A stretch of 5,427 nt of DNA from Pseudomonadota bacterium (GTDB lineage: Bacteria > Myxococcota > Polyangia > GCA-2747355 > JACKDQ01). Made by a program: the position numbers and the translations under genes. Where the stretch lies: positions 1-5,427 of the forward strand of contig JAUVBO010000296.1 of assembly GCA_030591195.1 (NCBI GenBank), in the 5' to 3' direction. Position 1 is the stretch's first letter, and every line of letters starts with the position of its first letter. Shown here one piece after another: positions 1 through 4,722 of this stretch. The notes beneath the pieces are model-generated. The model did no database searches, was not told the DNA's origin, and saw only the letters and a program-made list of their open reading frames with translations.

Positions 1-2
1 CC

Positions 3-368
3 CGCTTCAGCTACGGTCTGACGCCATCACCCGTCGACCCGCAGCGAGTCGAGTCGCGGGCCCTGAGCGAGGTTCGCACCGCCCCGGCGGCACTGCCCGC
101 TGGCCGCTACGAGCTGAACGCCGGCAACGGCATCGGCACCTTCTACCTCGAGATCTACCCGGGCGACGTGATCTACACCGTGCGCCAGGGCGTCAGGCGC
201 CGGATGGTGCCGCGCCAGCTCGACTACAAGAAGAAGTTCGACTCGAGCTTCGCCGAGGGCCTGCACCGGGTGGTCTACAACCCCGCGACCCGGGAGCTCT
301 GGACCCACCAACGGGACGGCTCGGCGGCCGACCTGCGGGTCACGCTGACGCTGCTCGACCGGACTTGA
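3..368 (+). CDS. 3' end of an unrecognised protein gene (5' end outside the window)
   Basis: An open frame runs from the left edge to a TGA at 366-368 and gives the last 121 residues of a protein. It has no stop and no convincing start inside the window. A GTG at 168 is in frame, but the coding reads smoothly through it, so I treat the gene as 5'-truncated by the window. The visible part has alternating hydrophobic and polar residues typical of beta strands (for example YELNAGNGIGTFYLEIYPGD and, near the end, LRVTLTLLDRT), with a basic patch (RRRMVPRQLDYKKK) between. There is no membrane segment in the visible part. I do not recognise the family. It converges on the porin gene, with 65 nt between the two stop codons. 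The reading is supported mainly by the uninterrupted frame, the sensible amino-acid composition and the fact that the frame closes just before the opposing gene. Confidence 0.6.
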   Translation, partial: RFSYGLTPSPVDPQRVESRALSEVRTAPAALPAGRYELNAGNGIGTFYLEIYPGDVIYTVRQGVRRRMVPRQLDYKKKFDSSFAEGLHRVVYNPATRELWTHQRDGSAADLRVTLTLLDRT

Positions 369-433
369 CCTCCCGGGGCCAGAGGGATCTTCCCTGCGAG
401 AGGTCGGTCGGCTGCCCTCGGTGCTGCTGGTCC

Positions 434-1969
434 TCAGAAGCTGACCGCGGCCTGGAATCTGATCGTCGAGTAGGCCCGGTTGATCCGCTGTAGGTACTCC
501 TCGTTGACGGTGTAGTCGGGATCGTTCGGGAAGCCGACGTAGTTGAACTCCGCCTTGAGCACGATGCGGGGGACCACGCGGTAGTTGATCCCGGTCGAGA
601 TCGAGTACCCGTTGTCCCAGGTGATGTTGTCGTTGAGGCTGAAGCCCTCGAACGAGAAGTAGGGCCGCAGGTCGATCCAGGGCAGCTGGTAGAAGATCAG
701 CCCGTAGACGGCAAGCAGGCTGTAGTCTGCCAGGGGCAGCCCGCTGGTGCCGTAGCCAAAGGCGAAGGTCGCCGACAGCGGCTCCGAGGTGCGGTGATCG
801 TCGTCGTATTCGACGACGCTGTAGACCATCTCGCTCCGCAGACCGAAGCTCTGGTAGTCGAGCTGGAGGTCGACGCCGAAGACCGTCTCGTGGAGCTGGG
901 CGGTGATCTGTTCCTCCAGCCGCGGCAGCACCGGAGGCTCGACGGCCTGGGCGGTGTCGATCGTCTTCTTGGTGTCGGTGAACTGGCCCAGGTACCAAGA
1001 GACCCCGAGCCTGATCTCGCCCAGGCGGCTGCTCGCCAGCACCAGTCGCCCGCCCAGGCCCTTGTTGGCATCGAGGTCGGTGTTGGAGACCGGGACGCGA
1101 CCGTTGGACAGGGTCAGCGAGTACTCGAGCCGCTCGGCGGCCCTGAACAGGGTGCCGCCGATCTTGAGGCCCGTCTGCCGGGTCGGGAAGACCTGCGCCG
1201 AGAGCTGCAACGGCGGCCAGACGGCGACTAGCACCGGCGTGCCGTGGTCGAGGTTCCAGATGCCGGCCGGCGTGAAGAACTGGCCGGCTCTGATCTGGAA
1301 GTAGTCGCGGGGGCTCCACTCGACCCAGGCGCGCTCGATCGCCACGCCGCCCCACTTGTACTCGAAGAGGATGCCGCCGGAGGTGTTCGTCCGGCTGAAG
1401 GGAACCAGGCCTGGGACCTCGTATTCCTCGTCGCCGTCGGGGCTGTAGGTGAAGCGGGTCTCGATCATCGTCCGCCACTGGCTCAGAGGCTGGGCGTCGA
1501 CGACCAGGTTGAGGTTGCCGATCGAAAAGAGGCCGCCGTCCCCTCCGAGCCAACCATGAAAGTTGTTCGTTTCCTCGTCGACGCCAAAGACTCGCTCGAA
1601 GCCCACGTCCATCCAGCCGTAGAGCTGCAGCTTCTTGCGTTTGTTTTCCCCGGCCTCGGCCTGGCGCAGCTCCATCTCTTCCAGCTGTTGCTGCAGCTGC
1701 TGGTTCTGTCGGCCCAGTTGCTCGATGCGCTGGCGCTGCTTGCTCTCGAGGCGCTCGAAGCGTTTCTGCTGCTGCTTGCTCAGCAGCTCGAGGCGCCGGT
1801 CCTGCGCCTCGACCTTGCGAGCCAACGCCTTGATCCGTGCCTTGGCCTCGGCGTCGCCGGCCGGGGGGCTGTCAGCGGGGGGGCTGTCAGCGGGCGCCTG
1901 GCCATACGCCGCGGTCGCGCCATGAAGCCACAGCAGGGTGGCGAGGGTTGTCTTGTGCCGCCAGATCAT
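434..1969 (-). CDS. Porin-like outer-membrane beta-barrel protein with N-terminal coiled coil
   Basis: This 511-residue protein probably forms a channel in the outer membrane; its substrate is unknown. Residues 1-25 look like a Sec signal peptide (basic start, a hydrophobic LLWLHGATAAYG stretch, likely cleavage near 23-25). A Pro/Asp/Ser linker follows (26-39) containing a duplicated PPADS unit. Residues about 40-106 are rich in Gln, Arg, Glu and Leu with heptad-like hydrophobic spacing (Leu85, Leu92, Leu96, Met99), as expected of a trimeric periplasmic coiled coil. The rest (about 113-511) opens with LQLYGWMDVGF and has many alternating aromatic strands. The chain ends in AVSF, and a terminal Phe is the usual outer-membrane assembly signal. 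The layout resembles OprO/OprP- and DcaP-type porins, but I cannot assign a specificity. The start is set by a strong AGGAGG ending 11 nt upstream. It is likely co-transcribed with the lipoprotein gene 40 nt upstream. Confidence 0.85.
   Translation of the reverse strand: MIWRHKTTLATLLWLHGATAAYGQAPADSPPADSPPAGDAEAKARIKALARKVEAQDRRLELLSKQQQKRFERLESKQRQRIEQLGRQNQQLQQQLEEMELRQAEAGENKRKKLQLYGWMDVGFERVFGVDEETNNFHGWLGGDGGLFSIGNLNLVVDAQPLSQWRTMIETRFTYSPDGDEEYEVPGLVPFSRTNTSGGILFEYKWGGVAIERAWVEWSPRDYFQIRAGQFFTPAGIWNLDHGTPVLVAVWPPLQLSAQVFPTRQTGLKIGGTLFRAAERLEYSLTLSNGRVPVSNTDLDANKGLGGRLVLASSRLGEIRLGVSWYLGQFTDTKKTIDTAQAVEPPVLPRLEEQITAQLHETVFGVDLQLDYQSFGLRSEMVYSVVEYDDDHRTSEPLSATFAFGYGTSGLPLADYSLLAVYGLIFYQLPWIDLRPYFSFEGFSLNDNITWDNGYSISTGINYRVVPRIVLKAEFNYVGFPNDPDYTVNEEYLQRINRAYSTIRFQAAVSF
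1863..1893. repeat. Two-copy 15-bp tandem repeat in the porin linker
   Basis: The unit GGGGGCTGTCAGCGG, or a near-identical phase of it, occurs twice in direct tandem with a period of 15 bases. Because the period is a multiple of three it keeps the frame. It encodes the repeated PPADS in the linker between the signal peptide and the coiled coil of the porin. The unit includes runs of six to seven G, a slippage-prone composition, so copy number could vary among relatives. Confidence 0.7.
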
Positions 1970-1980
1970 CGGGGGGGTCG

Positions 1981-1986
1981 CCTCCT
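1981..1986 (-). promoter_or_regulatory. Ribosome binding site of the porin gene
   Basis: On the minus strand the bases read AGGAGG, a full match to the anti-Shine-Dalgarno complement. There are 11 bases, mostly a C run, before the ATG at 1969-1967. It lies in the 40-nt gap after the lipoprotein stop codon. It supports both the chosen start and independent translation of the second gene in the operon. Confidence 0.75.
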
Positions 1987-2009
1987 GGCCGCCAGCGGGG
2001 CCCTGGGTG

Positions 2010-2639
2010 CTACAAGCGGCTCAGGGAGCCTGGAGCTTCGAACTCGCACAGCGGGCCGTTCGCGTCGTCGAGCGCCACGGTCACCTCGGTGGTCGCGGTG
2101 TCGGCGTCGCTGAAGCAATAGACGAGGGTCACCGTCAGCGTGAACTCCAGCAGCTTGCCCTGGGCAGTGAGGTTGACCTTGCCGTCCGGTCCGATCGCTG
2201 GCTCGCCCTCGACCGTGGCCACCGCCGTCTTGATCGAGGCCTGGAGCTTGTCTTCAGCATCGACCGAGAAGGTCACCTCCGCGTCGAAGTCGTCGCCCGG
2301 TCGCGGCAGGGGAATCGGGCAGGTGCTCTGGCCGACCTTGCCGAGCTGCTGAAACGCCCCGAGCAGGTCGGCGGCCGCGGGCGCGAAGGCACATCCCGCC
2401 GCACCGTCCGCGTCGGTCGATCCCAGCGTGTCGGGGGCTCCCTTGTCCGGTGCCGAGCCGTCGTCCGGATCGCTGTCCTTCGCCCCGGCGTCCGGCGTCC
2501 GGATCGCGACACACCGAGGGCCCTCGAGCCGCTGGCCTGAGCTGCAGCGGTCGTCGCCGAGGCAGCCAGCGGCGGCAAGGACCGTGGCGGCGAGCAAGGT
2601 GGCCGAGCGTCTTGCGATCTGCGGGTTGTGGTGACTCAT
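2010..2639 (-). CDS. Secreted lipoprotein, hypothetical, Asp-rich and multi-cysteine
   Basis: This 209-residue predicted lipoprotein has no family I recognise. The signal peptide has two arginines (10-11), a hydrophobic LLAATVLAAAG stretch and a lipobox ending at Cys26. A short Cys32-Cys43 segment (CSSGQRLEGPRC) follows, of a kind often seen just after the lipid cysteine in myxobacterial lipoproteins. Residues about 47-80 are a low-complexity Asp/Pro/Gly/Ser spacer. The folded part (about 83-209) has four more cysteines (83, 107, 175, 198), enough for disulfides in the periplasm. It also has clear alternating beta strands such as LLEFTLTVTLVYCF. The frame stays open much further upstream to 3425, but that extension is antisense to the deformylase. 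The ATG at 2639 is preceded by AGAGGA at a 10-base spacing and opens directly into the signal peptide, so I chose it. The porin gene follows after 40 nt, so the two may work together at the outer membrane. That is inferred from position only. Confidence 0.8.
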   Translation of the reverse strand: MSHHNPQIARRSATLLAATVLAAAGCLGDDRCSSGQRLEGPRCVAIRTPDAGAKDSDPDDGSAPDKGAPDTLGSTDADGAAGCAFAPAAADLLGAFQQLGKVGQSTCPIPLPRPGDDFDAEVTFSVDAEDKLQASIKTAVATVEGEPAIGPDGKVNLTAQGKLLEFTLTVTLVYCFSDADTATTEVTVALDDANGPLCEFEAPGSLSRL

Positions 2640-2649
2640 GGCCTCGCGT

Positions 2650-2655
2650 TCCTCT
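2650..2655 (-). promoter_or_regulatory. Ribosome binding site deciding the lipoprotein start
   Basis: The minus strand reads AGAGGA with ten bases before the ATG at 2639-2637. This picks that ATG over starts further upstream in the same open frame, which would add about 262 residues antisense to the deformylase gene. Confidence 0.6.
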
Positions 2656-2688
2656 GTGCCGCCTAGCTGGCTGCGGCAAGGTCCACCA

Positions 2689-2703
2689 GCCCAGTACCTG
2701 GGC
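2689..2703. repeat. Perfect inverted repeat in the divergent intergenic region
   Basis: GCCCAG, three bases (TAC), then CTGGGC form a perfect 6-bp inverted repeat. It sits about midway between the divergent lipoprotein and deformylase genes. It could be a small operator or a hairpin in the leader of the minus-strand transcript. No T run follows, so it is not a terminator. A 6-bp repeat can arise by chance in DNA this GC-rich. Confidence 0.3.
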
Positions 2704-2756
2704 GAGGCTTTGTCGCCGCCAACGATGCAAGGTGGCCAAGCCGGGTCGGTGCGGCG

Positions 2757-2765
2757 TGCTATGCT
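2757..2765 (+). promoter_or_regulatory. Candidate extended -10 promoter element for the deformylase gene
   Basis: TGCTATGCT fits the extended -10 pattern TGnTATnnT (hexamer TATGCT, 4 of 6 to TATAAT). No -35 match lies at the usual distance, which extended -10 promoters can tolerate. Transcription would begin near 2772, only about three bases before the ATG at 2775, so the mRNA would be nearly leaderless. This agrees with the lack of a properly spaced ribosome binding site: the AGGA at 2769-2772 is only two bases from the ATG. Confidence 0.35.
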
Positions 2766-2774
2766 GGCAGGACC

Positions 2775-3521
2775 ATGAGCGATCTTGAGCAGACGCTGAC
2801 CCGTCGTCGGTGGCTCGCCCTTGGTGCTGCGGCCGGTGGCGCCTGGTGGCTCGCGGGTTGCGGCGCGCCGGCCTGGCGCTGGCTCGCTGTCGAGCAGACG
2901 CTGGTCGACGCCCGGCGGGGCGAGTTCGAGGTGGTGATCCACGACCGGGGACCGCTGCGCAAGGTGCTGCGACGGCGGGCGCGTCCGGTGCCGGCGTCGC
3001 TCGATCTCGCCCGGGTCTCCGCCCGGATGGAGCGGACGATGCGCGCGGCCAAAGGCGTCGGCATCGCCGGTCCCCAGGTCGGGCTGTCGCTGCGCGTGAC
3101 GACGCTGATGCTCGACTACCGGACGGACCATCCCCGGGTCGTCTTCGTTCGCAACCCGATGATCGTCGAGCGCAGCGCCGAGTGCCTCGAGGGCTACGAG
3201 GGTTGCCTCAGCGTGCCCGGCGTCGGCGGCCTGGTGCGCCGCAACCGCTGGATCAAGATCGAGCACCAGGGCCCGGGGGGAGAGACCCTGGTGGCCGAGG
3301 CCGAGGGGCCCAACGCGGTGCTCTGGCAGCACGAGCTCGATCACCTCGACGGCGTGCTCTACCTCGATCGTCTGCTCGGCGAGCTGCTGCCGATGGAGGA
3401 GGTTCGCCGGCGTCGCAGACAGCAACGAACGCAGCGCGAGGACGAAGGCCCAAGGGCCAGCCTGCGCCAGCCCCGCCCGCTGTGGGCGGCGGAGCTCGAC
3501 AGCCGTGCGCTGCGCCTCTGA
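2775..3521 (+). CDS. Peptide deformylase with a Tat-like lipoprotein signal (apparently exported)
   Basis: The enzyme domain belongs to the peptide deformylases, metal hydrolases that remove the formyl group from N-formyl-methionine. All three motifs are present: G94-VGIAGP-Q101 (the family's GxGxAAPQ with one Ala-to-Gly change), E142-G-C144-L-S146, and H186-E187-L-D-H190. The catalytic Gln, Glu and the metal-binding Cys and two His are therefore intact. The 248-residue length exceeds the usual 165-200 because of two extensions. Residues 1-50 contain T9-R10-R11-R12-W13-L14, close to the twin-arginine motif. A hydrophobic stretch and a textbook lipobox L26-A27-G28-C29 follow. The tail after about 205 is Arg-rich. 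If the ATG at 2775 is used, the protein would be a Tat-exported lipoprotein, which is unexpected for an enzyme of nascent chains. The rival reading is an internal GTG at 2931 or 2934, giving a normal-length cytosolic enzyme. Family assignment is firm; location is less sure. I leave the symbol blank because the housekeeping def gene is presumably elsewhere. Confidence 0.9.
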   Translation: MSDLEQTLTRRRWLALGAAAGGAWWLAGCGAPAWRWLAVEQTLVDARRGEFEVVIHDRGPLRKVLRRRARPVPASLDLARVSARMERTMRAAKGVGIAGPQVGLSLRVTTLMLDYRTDHPRVVFVRNPMIVERSAECLEGYEGCLSVPGVGGLVRRNRWIKIEHQGPGGETLVAEAEGPNAVLWQHELDHLDGVLYLDRLLGELLPMEEVRRRRRQQRTQREDEGPRASLRQPRPLWAAELDSRALRL

Positions 3522-3548
3522 TCCGGACCGACCGCTGGCCGCGCCTGG

Positions 3549-3577
3549 TTGACTCGACGGTGCTGGCCTGGTGTCAT
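3549..3577 (+). promoter_or_regulatory. Candidate sigma-70 promoter for the channel gene
   Basis: TTGACT (3549-3554, 5 of 6 to the -35 consensus) is followed by exactly 17 bases and TGTCAT (3572-3577, 4 of 6 to the -10 consensus). Transcription would start near 3584 and leave a leader of about 47 nt before the ATG at 3631. It lies in the 109-nt gap after the deformylase stop. The channel and DUF3604 genes may therefore form their own transcription unit. It also argues against the GTG at 3571 as a start, since that codon would fall inside the promoter. Confidence 0.45.
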
Positions 3578-3616
3578 CTCAGCTCCGATCCCGGCCACCG
3601 AATCAACACCCGACAC

Positions 3617-3621
3617 GGAGG
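3617..3621 (+). promoter_or_regulatory. Ribosome binding site deciding the channel start
   Basis: GGAGG with nine bases before the ATG at 3631. An in-frame GTG at 3571 would add 20 residues (Arg-rich, with several Pro) in front of the signal peptide and has no Shine-Dalgarno sequence. The ATG at 3631 is therefore preferred. Confidence 0.65.
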
Positions 3622-3630
3622 CGCTGCTCG

Positions 3631-4719
3631 ATGCCAACCTGCAGGATTGCCCTCGTCGTCGTCGCGGCATCGACCGTCGCCGCCTCGGTGCTCTTCGAGT
3701 CGCCAGCGCTTGGTTCGGACCCGCGCCTCAAGGTCGTCGCCCACGCGATCCAACCCTGCGTCAGGGTCGATAACGGCCGCTTCAGCGGCTTCGAGATCGA
3801 CCTGCTGCGCGGCGCGGCAAGGCGGGCCGGAGTCCAGCTCGACTTCACTGAGGTGCCGCGGCTGCCGACGATCTTCGCCCAGCTCGAGCGGGGCGAGGCT
3901 GACCTGGCGGTGGCAGGAATCACGATCACCGAGGCCCGCGAGAAGCGCATCGACTTCTCCCACCCGACGCTCGCGGCTGGCTACAGCATCCTCGTTCGCC
4001 AGCGGGCGGCGAGCTCCTTCCTCGGAGACCTCCGGGCCTTCATCACCCAGCCGCACCTGGCGACGCTGCTCGGGGTCTTCGTCCTCTTCCTCGTCATCTG
4101 TGCCCACGTCGCCTGGCTCGCCGAGCGCGGCACGGAGGTGATCAGCGATCGCTACTACCCCGGCGTGTTCGAGGCGCTGTGGTTCGTCTGGGTCACCTCG
4201 ACGACCGTCGGCTACGGCGACATCGCGCCGAAGCGCTGGGTCGGCCGGCTGGCCGCCAGCCTGATCATGCTCGTTGGCATCGGCTTCGCCGGGATCCTGA
4301 TCAGCGAGCTGTCGTCCTTCAGGGTCACTGACCGGCTCGAGTCGCAGATCCGGAGCGACCGCGACCTGGCGGGCAAGCGGGTCGCGACCAAGGCTGGGAC
4401 CTCATCGGTGGCCGTGCTCGAGTCGCTGCAGGCCAAGGCCGTCGCCCTGCCGACGATCGACGCCGCCTTCGACGCGCTCGCCTCCGGGCGGGTCAGGGCG
4501 GTGGTCTTCGACTCGCCGGTGATCGCGCACTATGCCAAGAGCCAGGGCGCCAAGCGGGGCCTGGCGGTGGCCGGGCCGACCTTTCGGCGCCAGTCCTATG
4601 GCTTCGCCTTCCCGCAGGGCTCTCCGTGGCGCGAGCGGATCAACAGCGCCCTGCTGGCGATGATCGAGGACGGCAGCTACGAGCAGCTCTACCAGCGCTA
4701 CTTTGGCCAGGAGTCCTGA
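3631..4719 (+). CDS. Prokaryotic ionotropic glutamate receptor (GluR0-type ligand-gated K+ channel)
   Basis: This 362-residue inner-membrane channel should open when an amino acid binds in the periplasm. Order of parts: signal peptide (1-28); ligand-binding half S1 (about 33-125); helix M1 (about 143-164); pore helix and filter (180-197); helix M2 (about 205-227); half S2 (231-360). There is no third membrane helix, as in Synechocystis GluR0. The filter T191-TVGYG-D197 is that of potassium channels. The binding domain aligns with animal AMPA receptors: ITITEAREKRIDFS places R103 at the carboxylate-binding arginine (GluA2 R485). G256-T257-S258 matches the phosphate-loop-like GST (S654/T655), and D294 sits where the amine-binding acid (E705) lies. 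After M2, ELSSF-x3-DR-x2-S-x-I-x-S-x2-DL (226-246) parallels the end of the SYTANLAAF region without gaps. These comparisons are from memory. The ligand is probably an alpha-amino acid; which one is unknown. The DUF3604 gene starts three bases after the stop. Confidence 0.93.
   Translation: MPTCRIALVVVAASTVAASVLFESPALGSDPRLKVVAHAIQPCVRVDNGRFSGFEIDLLRGAARRAGVQLDFTEVPRLPTIFAQLERGEADLAVAGITITEAREKRIDFSHPTLAAGYSILVRQRAASSFLGDLRAFITQPHLATLLGVFVLFLVICAHVAWLAERGTEVISDRYYPGVFEALWFVWVTSTTVGYGDIAPKRWVGRLAASLIMLVGIGFAGILISELSSFRVTDRLESQIRSDRDLAGKRVATKAGTSSVAVLESLQAKAVALPTIDAAFDALASGRVRAVVFDSPVIAHYAKSQGAKRGLAVAGPTFRRQSYGFAFPQGSPWRERINSALLAMIEDGSYEQLYQRYFGQES
4709..4713 (+). promoter_or_regulatory. Ribosome binding site supporting a TTG start
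   Basis: AGGAG lies inside the last codons of the channel gene, nine bases before TTG at 4723. No ATG or GTG at this spot could serve. The site identifies TTG as the start of the DUF3604 lipoprotein and points to translational coupling with the channel. Confidence 0.65.
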
Positions 4720-4722
4720 GCC

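Noticed and set aside
383..395. Small hairpin AGGGA-TCT-TCCCT in the convergent gap 369-433 as a terminator
   Set aside because: Only a 5-bp stem with no T run on either strand; too weak to call. Nothing else is evident in this gap.
27..1553. Long minus-strand open frame overlapping the porin in another frame
   Set aside because: Its translation is Arg/Pro/Gly-rich with no domain and it is a frame shadow of the porin, which has a signal peptide, barrel strands and a ribosome site. High GC keeps alternate frames open.
1244..2113. Plus-strand open frame antisense to the porin and the end of the lipoprotein gene
   Set aside because: The Leu/Ala/Gln-rich product is the complement of the coiled-coil codons. 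No ribosome site or recognisable domain.
2640..3425. Upstream extension of the lipoprotein frame antisense to the deformylase
   Set aside because: The frame is open, but the composition is low-complexity (His, Pro, Arg, Ala) and the real start at 2639 has a ribosome site and opens into a signal peptide.
3571..3630. GTG at 3571 as the channel start
   Set aside because: It lacks a ribosome site, would sit inside the candidate promoter and would put 20 Arg-rich residues before the signal peptide. ATG 3631 has GGAGG at good spacing.
2810..4141. Long plus-strand frame overlapping both the deformylase and the channel
   Set aside because: Arg/Ala/Ser-rich shadow in a different frame from two well-supported genes.
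4180..4230. Reading the TTVGYGD segment as a simple two-helix potassium channel
   Set aside because: The pore is flanked on both sides by the two halves of an amino-acid-binding domain in one continuous frame, which defines the glutamate-receptor type.
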